A DNA stretch of 64,000 nt, from NCBI RefSeq assembly GCF_020991415.1, contig NZ_JAJMOY010000012.1, forward strand, positions 42,123-106,122, written 5' to 3'. Below the pieces are notes generated by a model. It did not search any database. It saw nothing but the letters and a program-made list of their open reading frames with translations, and was not told where the DNA came from. Source of the DNA: Flavobacterium sp. ENC (GTDB lineage Bacteria; Bacteroidota; Bacteroidia; Flavobacteriales; Flavobacteriaceae). Positions 24,882-33,756 of the stretch are shown here, in pieces. Each line of letters begins with the position of its first letter. The first letter of the stretch is position 1. Both the position numbers and the translations under genes were made by a program.

Positions 24882-26348
24882 ATGTCAATTATGCGAGTTA
24901 AACCAATATCTGCTTTTGAAGCGGATATGAAAAAAAGTGATTTAAAGAGGGTTCTTGGAAAATGGAGCCTAACTGCCATTGGAGTTGGTGCCATTATTGG
25001 TGGAGGAATTTTTGTACTTACTGGTACGGGAGCCTATTATCATGCTGGCCCGGCATTAGCACTTTCTTTCATTATTGCAGGTATTGCCTGTGTTTTTGCA
25101 GCTCTTTGCTATTCTGAGTTTGCCTCTATTTTACCTGTTGAAGGTTCTGCATACGCTTATGCTTATGGTACAATTGGAGAAATTTTTGCTTGGATTATTG
25201 GTTGGGGACTTATTCTTGAGTACGCAATGGGATCCATGACGGTAGCGGTTTCCTGGTCAGGATACTTTAATAAGCTGCTTAAAATGTTTCACATTCACCT
25301 CCCTGAATACCTTACAACTGACCCTGCCAGTTACACAGGAGAAGGTTTTTCCATGAATCTGCCTGCTTTTTGTATTGTGATCCTGGTTATTTCACTACTT
25401 ATAAAAGGAACAAAAAGTGCTGCGAAAGCAAACAACATGATTGTTATTCTTAAAGTTTCTGCCGTAATATTTGTAATTATTGCCGGTCTTTTCTTTATTG
25501 ATACTGCTAACTGGCACCCATTTATTCCAGCTGCTACCCAGATTATTGAAAAAGAAACTACACACAATGCTTACGGAATAGGCGGAGTTGTGTCAGGAGC
25601 TGCTGCAATTTTCTTTGCTTATGTAGGTTTTGATGCTGTTTCTACACAAGCCGGAGAAGCTATCAATCCGAAAAAAGACGTTCCTTTCGCTATTATTGCT
25701 TCTTTATTAATTTGTACTACCTTATATATTCTTGTGTCTTTAGTATTGACCGGAATGATGAACTATAAAGATTTTAATCCACTAGGAAAATATCCTGAAG
25801 CTATAAAAGCACCGGTTGCTTATGCATTTGATATTGCCGGACAAGGCTGGGCAGGTTTTATAATCACAATTGCTGCAACTATTGGTCTTGTATCGGTATT
25901 GATGGTAATGATTATGGGACAGTCAAGAATTTTTCTTGGAATGTCTAAAGACGGATTAATTCCTGCTGTATTCTCAAAAGTAAATCCACTTTCAGGAACT
26001 CCAAAAACCAACTTAATGATTTTAGGTGGTATTATTGCTGTAGTTGCTTCCTTTACTCCTATTAACAAGCTGGCGGATATGACTAGTTTCGGTACTTTAT
26101 TTGCCTTTACAATGGTTTGTATCGCGGTTTGGATCTTAAGAGTAAAACAACCTCAGTTAACCAGAACTTTTAAAGTTCCTGCTTTACCAGTAATTGCTAT
26201 TTGTGGTATTTCAATCAATACTTATCTGATGATTAATCTAAGCTTAGATGCTCAGTTACTTTCACTTGGATGGCTGGCGATTGGTATCCTTGTTTATTTT
26301 GGATACAGCAAAAAAAGATCAAGACTTAACAATAAAGAAGCTGAATAA
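24882..26348 (+). CDS. APC family amino acid permease (cationic amino acid transporter type)
   Basis: A 488-residue inner-membrane transporter of the amino acid-polyamine-organocation superfamily, with about 12 predicted membrane spans. The first span holds the family motif GVGAIIGGGIFVLTGTGA (substrate/ion site in TM1). The sequence FFAYVGFDAVSTQAGEAINPKKDVP in TM6 and the following loop is typical of the CAT subfamily, as is the GQSRIFLGMSKDGLIP segment. The likely substrate is an amino acid, but the exact one cannot be read. It is a single-gene unit with its own promoter and terminator. Confidence 0.93.
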   Translation: MSIMRVKPISAFEADMKKSDLKRVLGKWSLTAIGVGAIIGGGIFVLTGTGAYYHAGPALALSFIIAGIACVFAALCYSEFASILPVEGSAYAYAYGTIGEIFAWIIGWGLILEYAMGSMTVAVSWSGYFNKLLKMFHIHLPEYLTTDPASYTGEGFSMNLPAFCIVILVISLLIKGTKSAAKANNMIVILKVSAVIFVIIAGLFFIDTANWHPFIPAATQIIEKETTHNAYGIGGVVSGAAAIFFAYVGFDAVSTQAGEAINPKKDVPFAIIASLLICTTLYILVSLVLTGMMNYKDFNPLGKYPEAIKAPVAYAFDIAGQGWAGFIITIAATIGLVSVLMVMIMGQSRIFLGMSKDGLIPAVFSKVNPLSGTPKTNLMILGGIIAVVASFTPINKLADMTSFGTLFAFTMVCIAVWILRVKQPQLTRTFKVPALPVIAICGISINTYLMINLSLDAQLLSLGWLAIGILVYFGYSKKRSRLNNKEAE

Positions 26349-26366
26349 ACCTCTTTATTATTTCAT

Positions 26367-26402
26367 AAAAAAACTCCAAATTTTCATTTGGAGTTTTTTT
26401 TT
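26367..26402. terminator. Terminator after the APC permease gene
   Basis: aaactccaaa (26371-26380) pairs with tttggagttt (26387-26396), flanked by A and T runs, so it may serve both the permease gene and the convergent PspC gene, whose stop lies in it. Confidence 0.85.
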
Positions 26403-26628
26403 ATAAATCAAAAACAGAAGTTCGTTTTGCCCTGATTAAATCTTTTAACCGAATCCAAAACGCTAAGGTTAAATAAACTCCAAAACCTAAACCTACGGTT
26501 ACAAATGAAATGTAAATAAAAAACAATCTTACACTTGTGACACGCATACCCAGTTTATCTGCCAGCCTTGAGGATACATGAAAACCGTATTTTTCAAAAA
26601 AGAATTTCAGCTTTATAATTGCAGACAT
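26401..26628 (-). CDS. PspC domain membrane protein
   Basis: A 75-residue PspC-domain protein. The pattern KYGFHVSSRLADKLGMRVTSVRLFFIYISFVTVGLGFGVYLTLAFWI is the PspC fold with one or two hydrophobic segments (about 32-60). In other bacteria PspC senses envelope stress with PspB. Here it stands alone without pspA/pspB, as is common in Bacteroidota. It is the last gene of a minus-strand run that begins with DUF2851, 106 nt upstream. Confidence 0.88.
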   Translation of the reverse strand: MSAIIKLKFFFEKYGFHVSSRLADKLGMRVTSVRLFFIYISFVTVGLGFGVYLTLAFWIRLKDLIRAKRTSVFDL

Positions 26629-26734
26629 AATTTAATATTAGATTTTTAGATTGTTTGATGTTAGATTAAACACCAGAAAGTATATCCAAGCAAAAGTACA
26701 AATTATCTAATTAACTAATTTTCTAATTCAATAA

Positions 26735-28009
26735 TTAGTTATTGTTCTTTAACAATTCCATTCCAATGGCGCATTTCAGACAGGCTTTCTGATTACAGTA
26801 TTCGTTTTTGAGCTGCAATAAAACTTGTGTATCAAAAGCATTTTTTGAAATTACTCCGACAGCTGCAAACTTATCGATAATGGAATTCTTCTCCGGAGCT
26901 ACTTCATTCATAAAATCAATTAAATCTTCGAAAACCAGTTCTCCTCTTTTTTGAGCATAAGCAAACTGAAGCGGAATAACAGTGTTGAGAATTATTAAAT
27001 CTATAAATCCTCTTGATAATGCTTTTGGCTTTTTACGGCTTTCCTTGTCAAACTGATAATGATTCTGCCAGTATGGACCAGCTGAAACGGTCAGCAATTC
27101 ATAGACTTTTGTAACCGATTTTAATTCGATTATCTTAGAAAATAAATTTTGATGTTTATGGTATAAAGCTGCTAATTGAGAAAGTCGGATCGTTGGAAAA
27201 TTATCCGGCCGGTGTTTAAAAAACTCAAGCGGATCTGTATATGTCTTTACTAACTGATATTTATTTGAAAGATAAAAATACCTGATTTTCAAATCCATAA
27301 AATAAACGTCTTCTTTTTCTGCATCTAATAAACCGGAAGTTCCAAAAAGTAAAGCTTCCAGATTTTCCCTTTCAAAACTTTCTTTTCTGATGATTGAAAA
27401 CGGAATAGCTCTTGCTATTTGAAAAAAAGTATTTCCGTTTGTATTTAAACCAAAATTCTTAGCCAATAAACAAAACAGAACCGCTTCCCAATCCTGATTT
27501 GTCACTTCCAATACATCTAGAATAAATTTTGATTTACGCTCTAACCGGTCAAAAAACAATCGTTCCTGCCAATTTTTAAAAACAAATTCATCGATCCCGG
27601 CAATCTCCTTTTCACAAGATATCCATGATTTTGGCGCAACTAAAGAATTATAATTATTTATTATTTCAGCCGAAATATAATCCTTCAAAACCAAAGCAGG
27701 TATTTCAGTATTATTCCCTCTGAAAATTTCAGTATCATGTTCCCATACTACATGCAAAATCACATTATCATAAGCCACATCCCTTTCATGCCCATGTATG
27801 TACCAGTCAGATGATTTTAAATGAATTTCAATATTCCCTGCCCACTTCTGATTTCCGATTATAATCTGAGCATTAAAGAAATCAGGTCCTGAAGACTCTA
27901 AATAGTCCCCGGTTCTGATAATGGTGAGGGGTTCGTTTTGAGTCGTCTTCAGGTTGAGTGACTCAAACTTCTTAAACTTCCACAAATAATGGAGAAAGTC
28001 TTCTTTCAT
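26735..28009 (-). CDS. DUF2851 family protein
   Basis: A 424-residue protein of the DUF2851 family, widespread in Bacteroidota, function unknown. The conserved N-terminal part shows GDYLESSGPDFFNAQIIIG, WAGNIEIHLKSSDWYIHGH and NVILHVVWEHD, with His/Asp/Glu residues that could form a metal-dependent hydrolase or nuclease-like site. The C-terminus has four cysteines (about 406-417, CNQKACLKCAIG) that could bind a metal or cluster. No signal peptide, so cytoplasmic. It precedes the PspC gene in the same direction. Confidence 0.85.
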   Translation of the reverse strand: MKEDFLHYLWKFKKFESLNLKTTQNEPLTIIRTGDYLESSGPDFFNAQIIIGNQKWAGNIEIHLKSSDWYIHGHERDVAYDNVILHVVWEHDTEIFRGNNTEIPALVLKDYISAEIINNYNSLVAPKSWISCEKEIAGIDEFVFKNWQERLFFDRLERKSKFILDVLEVTNQDWEAVLFCLLAKNFGLNTNGNTFFQIARAIPFSIIRKESFERENLEALLFGTSGLLDAEKEDVYFMDLKIRYFYLSNKYQLVKTYTDPLEFFKHRPDNFPTIRLSQLAALYHKHQNLFSKIIELKSVTKVYELLTVSAGPYWQNHYQFDKESRKKPKALSRGFIDLIILNTVIPLQFAYAQKRGELVFEDLIDFMNEVAPEKNSIIDKFAAVGVISKNAFDTQVLLQLKNEYCNQKACLKCAIGMELLKNNN

Positions 28010-28087
28010 TTTTAAACTTTTATATTAATTCCTAAAAGTTTAAAAATAAATAAAATAATATTAATCTTACAAATTTATTTGTTTAAA

Positions 28088-28570
28088 TTATTGCAGCAGA
28101 TATAATTTAGCACAGGCACGGGCATCAGAAAGCGCTTCATGGTGGTTCAGCTTGATATTCATTTCGCGACAGCAGTCACTTAGCTTAGTTGGTTTTAATC
28201 CCTTCGCCTTATAAATTTTGACTGTACATTCCCATTTTGAGGCAATATTCAAATCTTCATACTGCAGGCCATGAAGTGCCATTGATTTGATTAAGACGTT
28301 TCGATCAAAGCTTTCGTTGTGGGCAACTACCACTTTATTTTTTAATCTTTTTTCTATCTCAGGATATACCTGCAAAAATGACTTTGCATTTACAGTATCA
28401 CGCGGATAGATTCCATGAACCCGAATCGTAAAGGGATTGTACTCGTTATTGGGTGGCTTTATTAAGGTAACAAATTCATCTGTAATGATTCCGTTTTCTA
28501 CGGTAACAATTCCAACAGAACAAGGATGGTAGGATGTTGCCGTTTCAAAATCTATGGCTGTAAAATTCAT
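28088..28570 (-). CDS. DnaQ-like 3'-5' exonuclease (DEDDh)
   Basis: A 160-residue exonuclease domain of the DNA polymerase III epsilon type. The active-site residues D7 and E9 (AIDFETA), D89 (AHNESFDRNVL), H144 and D149 (HHEALSDA) are all present. It is a stand-alone domain, so it may trim DNA or RNA ends rather than proofread within a polymerase. The frame is open to 28618, but the ATG at 28568-28570 puts the Exo I motif at the normal distance from the start. It lies 86 nt after the CBS-type cysteine enzyme gene. Confidence 0.9.
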   Translation of the reverse strand: MNFTAIDFETATSYHPCSVGIVTVENGIITDEFVTLIKPPNNEYNPFTIRVHGIYPRDTVNAKSFLQVYPEIEKRLKNKVVVAHNESFDRNVLIKSMALHGLQYEDLNIASKWECTVKIYKAKGLKPTKLSDCCREMNIKLNHHEALSDARACAKLYLLQ

Positions 28571-28656
28571 ATTCACTTTGGTTTTTTTAGCTAAAAAATC
28601 CATAAACCTAATTTTCAATGATTAGATTTATGGATTACTCATTTACTACTTGTATC

Positions 28657-30018
28657 TTATTTTATCGATCCAATAATATCATATTTAGTTATAATATGGT
28701 GATTGCCGTTTTCCAGTTCAATCAGGACAGCATCATTTTCTTTAGTAAATAATTTAGAAACCTCTTCAATTGGTGTTCCCATTTTAACAATTGGAAAAGG
28801 TTTGCCCATTACTTCTTTGATCGGTTTTTCAGCTACATTTTTATCTGCAACATAACTTCTGAACAAATCTGTCTCATCAACAGAACCCACGAATCCATTA
28901 ATATCTACCACAGGAATTTGCGAAATTTTATACTTACGCATACGCTCAATGGCATGTGAAACCAATTCTTCGGTACGAACCACGATTAGTTCCTTATCGA
29001 TATGATCTTTGATGACATCTTCTGCCTTTGTTACGTTTTCTTCTAAAAATCCACGTTCACGCATCCAGTCATCATTGAACATTTTACCTACGTAGCGGCT
29101 TCCTGAATCGTGAAAAAGAACCACAACCACATCATCCGGCTTAAAGTGTTCTTTAAGCTGTAACAATCCTTTTATGCAAGCTCCGGCAGAATTCCCCACA
29201 AAAATAGCTTCTTCCAATGCAATTTTTCTGGTATAAACCGCTGCATCCTTATCGGTTACTTTTGTAAATCCGTCGATTAAAGAAAAGTCAACATTTTTAG
29301 GCAGGATATCTTCCCCGATTCCTTCGGTGATATACGAGTAAATTTCATTTTCATCAAAAATTCCGGTTTCATGGTATTTTTTAAAAACGGAACCATACGT
29401 ATCTATTCCCCAAATTTTAATGTTTGGGTTTTTCTCTTTTAAGTATTTTCCAACTCCCGAAATTGTTCCTCCTGTTCCGACACCTACAACGAAATGAGTG
29501 ATTTTCCCATCTGTCTGTCTCCAGATTTCAGGTCCGGTCTGCTCATAGTGCGCCAAAGAATTGGACATATTATCGTATTGATTTACATACCATGAATTTG
29601 GCGTTTCCAAAGCCAGACGCTTTGAAACCGAGTAATAAGAGCGCGGATCAGTTGGCTCAACATCTGTAGGGCAAACTACCACTTTTGCGCCAACAGCACG
29701 AAGGATATCCATTTTTTCTTTTGACTGCTTATCTGATATTACACAGATCAATTTATATCCTTTGATAATGGCTACGAGCGCCAATCCCATTCCTGTATTT
29801 CCGGAAGTACCTTCAATAATAGTTCCTCCTGGCTGTAAACGGCCATCTGCTTCAGCATCTTCAATCATCTTTACGGCCATTCTGTCTTTTACAGAATTCC
29901 CGGGATTAAAAGTTTCGACTTTTGCCAATACCAACGCATCAATTTCAGCAACAATTTTGTTGAGTTTTACTAATGGCGTATTACCAATTGTTTCTAAAAT
30001 ATTTTTTGAAAAGTCCAT
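28657..30018 (-). CDS. PLP-dependent cystathionine beta-synthase/cysteine synthase with CBS pair
   Basis: A 453-residue fold-type II PLP enzyme. The PLP lysine is K44 (NPGNSVKDRMA), the phosphate/substrate loop is EGTSGNTGMG (about 69-78) and the second phosphate loop is VGTGGTISG (about 180-188). The C-terminal part, about 338-453, holds two CBS motifs, a regulatory pair that often binds adenosyl compounds. The architecture equals cystathionine beta-synthase without the haem domain; cysteine synthase activity is also possible. It is 49 nt downstream of the porin gene. Family sure, exact reaction not. Confidence 0.92.
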   Translation of the reverse strand: MDFSKNILETIGNTPLVKLNKIVAEIDALVLAKVETFNPGNSVKDRMAVKMIEDAEADGRLQPGGTIIEGTSGNTGMGLALVAIIKGYKLICVISDKQSKEKMDILRAVGAKVVVCPTDVEPTDPRSYYSVSKRLALETPNSWYVNQYDNMSNSLAHYEQTGPEIWRQTDGKITHFVVGVGTGGTISGVGKYLKEKNPNIKIWGIDTYGSVFKKYHETGIFDENEIYSYITEGIGEDILPKNVDFSLIDGFTKVTDKDAAVYTRKIALEEAIFVGNSAGACIKGLLQLKEHFKPDDVVVVLFHDSGSRYVGKMFNDDWMRERGFLEENVTKAEDVIKDHIDKELIVVRTEELVSHAIERMRKYKISQIPVVDINGFVGSVDETDLFRSYVADKNVAEKPIKEVMGKPFPIVKMGTPIEEVSKLFTKENDAVLIELENGNHHIITKYDIIGSIK

Positions 30019-30067
30019 TTTATTTGAATTTAAAATTTGGTTTAAAATTGAAACAGATCCTGTTTTT

Positions 30068-32038
30068 TTATTGGAAAAAATTCCAAACTAAACCAAATCG
30101 GATCGTAAAATCGCGATATGGATTATCAGGAGCTGAGTAATAATTATTTTGCGCAAAAGCAGCATTAAAGTGTTCTGCTTTTAAATAAAATCTGGTCTGG
30201 CGAATTCTGGCGTTTACAAAGAAATCAAAGTTGGCATAATTCCCTATTTTCTTATCATTCTGAACAAAAAATTCCCCGACAACAGGATTGTATGAATTAC
30301 CATAGTATTCGGTAAAATAATTGAATGTAATTCCGGTCTGGATGTATAATGCTTTCTTAAAAAAGTAACTGGAATAATAAAATGTATTTCTGGTTACAAA
30401 ATCAGGAACATTTAAAATTAAATCTGACTGATCTACTTTTTGATACAACAGCGTGTTATCTAATGCAAAAGGCCCAAATTTGAACTCACGGCTGGCTTTT
30501 AAAGACAAATAATTTATTGCATTACCATATTGGGCAGGATTTACAATTTGTGTCTGAGCAGCAATTTCAGCAGGAGTGGAAACATCTTCAAAATACAAAT
30601 GATCTTTTAAAACCGAATATTGAACTTCAGCATTTAACCAGGGAGTAAAAACATTCGCACTAATTGAATTTATTTTTTCATTTTTGAAGTTATTCGACCA
30701 GTTGTATTTTATAAAACTACTTTGGTATAAATTGTAATTATTATTAGGCAGTTTATTAATGTTCTGGTATCTGAAGTCAAATTTGATTTTATCATTTAAA
30801 GTATATCTTAATTTCGCATCTAAATCAGACAGAGACTGGTTGGTGATGGATCTGGAATATAAAAATCGGCCATTCCATTTGTTTTTCTGGTATTCATACT
30901 GGCCCCCGACATTATTGATCTGTCGGTAAAGATTATTCGGGATGGCAACAAGTCCGTTTATATCCAGTATGACCCTGTTGTATTCGTAATTTGACCTGTA
31001 ATCATCAATAAAGAAATTAAATTTCCCTAAAAGTGAATTCTCATAGGCAAGACCGGCTTTGTTGTATAATTTTTCGAAATGCGTCTGATCGTTTATTCCA
31101 TTAGTTACATACGAATTTCCGAATCGGTTTACAGACTGGTTATCTACAGTAGAAGTTACAGTAGCCTGATTGTATTCATAAAATTTGTTTTCATAATTGA
31201 ACTGGTGCGTCACGTACAAATTATTGTTTCCTTCTTTTGGATTAATCCTGAAAGCATGATCAAAGAACAACCGTCTTCCTTTTAAAAAGGATTTAGCATC
31301 TGTTAAATACACCTGTAATCGCTGGCGATTGTTGAAATCCTTGTTACCGCTTTCGAAATCTTCGGGTGTTGTAATCCCGCCATTTTCTTCGTTTAAGATA
31401 TCCTGATAGGTATAATGCGCCTTTAAGACATATCTCATATCAGTCGTAAAATAACTTGTAGTAAACCTGAAATTCCCTGTACTTGCCAACTGATTGATGT
31501 AATCTCCCTCTGAACGCAATCCTCTGTAGGCCATAGAGAAATTAAGGTTTTTGGAAGTATTTAGTGTAATAAACGAATCTACGTTTTGCCCTTTATTGAT
31601 TGTTGTATTGAAAAACAGTTCTGTAAAAGGAGTTGCTGCAGAGTAATACGGAATCTGGTTCGCTTCCAGAAAATTGAAATGTTTCCCCTTAAAACCTAAT
31701 TCCGGATAAGGTGAGAAATCAGTTAAACTGTATTGTAACGTATTATAGGTCTGCCCGATATTAGAAAAAGGCAAAAGTCCGAAATTATCCTTTCTCAGGT
31801 AATTTTGCCTGTAAGCACTTTTTAATGTTAATGAGGTATCGGCATAAGTGGTATCATGCTCCAAAGTAATAATCTGATATTGGTCGATGGTAGCAATTTT
31901 GGCTTTTTTCTTTTTTAGGGTATCGGTAATACTTGAATACTTTGTATTCATATCCAAATTGCCTTTAGAAGTGTTTTTTTCCTGAGAAAACAATACTGCA
32001 GGCACTACTAATAGATATAAAAAAAAGAATATTCTCAT
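30068..32038 (-). CDS. Putative outer-membrane porin (PF14121-like)
   Basis: A 656-residue outer-membrane protein. A signal peptide covers about 1-18 (ending VLFSQ). The rest alternates amphipathic strands rich in aromatic residues, with about 18 likely beta-strands ending in a terminal FTIRFGLVWNFFQ strand, where the final aromatic is the usual BAM signal. The family is the Bacteroidota 'putative porin' type; substrate unknown. It has a good promoter at 32082-32089 and seems to head a run with the CBS-type cysteine enzyme gene. Confidence 0.82.
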   Translation of the reverse strand: MRIFFFLYLLVVPAVLFSQEKNTSKGNLDMNTKYSSITDTLKKKKAKIATIDQYQIITLEHDTTYADTSLTLKSAYRQNYLRKDNFGLLPFSNIGQTYNTLQYSLTDFSPYPELGFKGKHFNFLEANQIPYYSAATPFTELFFNTTINKGQNVDSFITLNTSKNLNFSMAYRGLRSEGDYINQLASTGNFRFTTSYFTTDMRYVLKAHYTYQDILNEENGGITTPEDFESGNKDFNNRQRLQVYLTDAKSFLKGRRLFFDHAFRINPKEGNNNLYVTHQFNYENKFYEYNQATVTSTVDNQSVNRFGNSYVTNGINDQTHFEKLYNKAGLAYENSLLGKFNFFIDDYRSNYEYNRVILDINGLVAIPNNLYRQINNVGGQYEYQKNKWNGRFLYSRSITNQSLSDLDAKLRYTLNDKIKFDFRYQNINKLPNNNYNLYQSSFIKYNWSNNFKNEKINSISANVFTPWLNAEVQYSVLKDHLYFEDVSTPAEIAAQTQIVNPAQYGNAINYLSLKASREFKFGPFALDNTLLYQKVDQSDLILNVPDFVTRNTFYYSSYFFKKALYIQTGITFNYFTEYYGNSYNPVVGEFFVQNDKKIGNYANFDFFVNARIRQTRFYLKAEHFNAAFAQNNYYSAPDNPYRDFTIRFGLVWNFFQ

Positions 32039-32081
32039 GTGATCACTTTATATATAATTATTTCGGCAAAAATTTACAGAG

Positions 32082-32089
32082 CAAAGGTA
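32082..32089 (-). promoter_or_regulatory. Promoter -7 box (TACCTTTG) of the porin gene
   Basis: Exact TAnnTTTG match on the minus strand, 43 nt before the porin ATG. A second identical box on the plus strand lies 30 bp away, making a back-to-back promoter pair. Confidence 0.6.
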
Positions 32090-32119
32090 AAAGATAAAAA
32101 CGTATAAAAAAACATATTA

Positions 32120-32127
32120 TACCTTTG
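32120..32127 (+). promoter_or_regulatory. Orphan plus-strand -7 box (TACCTTTG)
   Basis: Exact TAnnTTTG followed by CA. The only frames downstream are tiny: a TTG-started 17-codon frame (32183-32236) overlapping by ATGA with a 36-codon frame (32233-32343) that runs through the SusCD terminator. No normal gene follows, so this may be the remnant of a gene lost when the SusCD region arrived. Confidence 0.4.
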
Positions 32128-32250
32128 CAACGTAAAGATAGCAGAGAAAAACAAACACTTATAAAGCAAACGACAGAGACTGTTGAAATATTTTAAAATA
32201 TTCCCAAAACAATTTTTCAAAAAACAATCTGAATGAGCTGGGGTAACTCC

Positions 32251-32286
32251 AAAAAAAAGACCGGGCTTGAAGTAAATCAAGCCCGG
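32251..32286 (-). terminator. Terminator of the susC-susD operon
   Basis: ccgggcttga (32261-32270) pairs with tcaagcccgg (32277-32286), 6-nt loop, followed by eight U on the minus strand (32251-32258). It lies 25 nt after the susD stop. Confidence 0.92.
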
Positions 32287-32311
32287 CTTTTAAAAAAATT
32301 TATGTTATTAT

Positions 32312-33745
32312 TTATCTGTTTGCATTTACAGCATCTTCAATAAATGGGTTAGCATCAATTTCACCCTGAGGTATTTTTAAGAAAAATTTCTTATCATCAG
32401 CTGCTAAATTAGCCGCAGCCCCGATTCTGTGGTTACCAGTTCTGGTAATCCCTCTTCTTAGACGTTTTGCATCAAACCATTCTACACCGTTTTCAGCATA
32501 AAGTTCTTTTCTTCTTTCTACCAAAATTTCTTCGATCAGAGGAGCTCCGGTATTAGTTGATTTAACAGCATTTACATCTCTGTCTTGTTGTAAAGCATAA
32601 AGTAAATCATGTGCTCCGGTAAAGTCGTTTAATCTTGCTTTTGCTTCCGCTTCAATCAAAATCATTTCTGGAGTTCTGAAAATAGCGTTATCGCCTTCAA
32701 AAGTAAAAGTAAATTTACGGGTGATCCAATATCTGTAATCGTTAAGATTTGTTATAGAAGCACTCTTTTTCTGGAAATAACCTCTAACATCCGTTGGAGA
32801 GAACAAAGCTACAAAATCTCTGTTGATATAAGTAGCAGAATAGGATGTAGTCAGGTGATCTGTCATAGAAGCGGGTGCATTATAGTAGTAGTTCGACTGA
32901 TCTGATCTTTGTGCACTACCCCAAATCCATTCTACATTCTCGATATCATCAAATCCGGAACGGTAGCTTGCTGCATCTAATACCGCTGCAGGATCACCTC
33001 CATAAGCCGCTTTAGCAGCAGCTTCTGCACCTGCCCAGTTGCCCATTACCTGATACACCTGAGCTAACATTGCGTTTGCAACTGCTTTATTGATATATGA
33101 TTTTCCTAAACGGTCTTCTGTTAACCCGTCAACAGCTATTGTCAAATCATCTACAATAAATTTATAAACTTCTCCAACTGTAGACATAGGGTTTCCAACT
33201 TTAGAAGTAGCGGTATAAATAGGCGGTGCCGGAAAATTTACATCTGCCGAATAAGTAGGACAGAATTCCATAACTAACTGGTGATAGAAAAAAGCTCTCA
33301 AAGCGTGACCGCTTGCACTTAATTCTTTTTTATCGGCTGCAGACAGCGCAGTACTTGCTTCAATACCATTAATTAAAACATTTGCCTGGTTAATCATGTA
33401 GAAACAATATTTCCAGGTAAACGTTGTTCTTCTATACGTTGGTTCACGGTTATCATTGGCATAGTCAAAGGTAAACCAAGTATTTTCCTGAATTAAATCA
33501 TTTCCTTTCACACTGCGTGCAAAAAATATGGAGTTAAGACCTGCAGAATCAGTACTTGTATACTGACCTCTAAATTGCCTGATAATTCCGGAGATAAAAG
33601 CCTCAACACCTTCTCTTGAACTAAAGACTACATCTTCAGTAACACCTTCTGTTGGCTTAGGTTCGTTAAGAAATTCCTGACTACAACCCACCATTATAAA
33701 CAATGCCATTATGGCAATGAAAATTTTTGAAATTAAAGTTTTCAT
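32312..33745 (-). CDS. SusD/RagB family nutrient-binding lipoprotein
   Basis: A 477-residue surface lipoprotein that caps the SusC-type transporter and binds its ligand. The lipobox IMVGC gives a lipidated C21. TPR-like helices typical of SusD are present (YINKAVANAMLAQVYQVMGNWAGAEAAAKAAY at about 210-241), and the RagB C-terminal pattern (IEEILVERRKELYAENGVEWFDAKRLRRG at about 416-444) is clear. It starts 11 nt after the susC stop. The ligand is unknown: no glycosidase, peptidase or regulator is adjacent. Confidence 0.95.
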   Translation of the reverse strand: MKTLISKIFIAIMALFIMVGCSQEFLNEPKPTEGVTEDVVFSSREGVEAFISGIIRQFRGQYTSTDSAGLNSIFFARSVKGNDLIQENTWFTFDYANDNREPTYRRTTFTWKYCFYMINQANVLINGIEASTALSAADKKELSASGHALRAFFYHQLVMEFCPTYSADVNFPAPPIYTATSKVGNPMSTVGEVYKFIVDDLTIAVDGLTEDRLGKSYINKAVANAMLAQVYQVMGNWAGAEAAAKAAYGGDPAAVLDAASYRSGFDDIENVEWIWGSAQRSDQSNYYYNAPASMTDHLTTSYSATYINRDFVALFSPTDVRGYFQKKSASITNLNDYRYWITRKFTFTFEGDNAIFRTPEMILIEAEAKARLNDFTGAHDLLYALQQDRDVNAVKSTNTGAPLIEEILVERRKELYAENGVEWFDAKRLRRGITRTGNHRIGAAANLAADDKKFFLKIPQGEIDANPFIEDAVNANR

Positions 33746-33756
33746 ATATATATCTT

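Noticed and set aside
32074..32280. 68-codon minus-strand frame upstream of the porin gene
   Set aside because: Runs through the SusCD terminator and the porin promoter; no family features.
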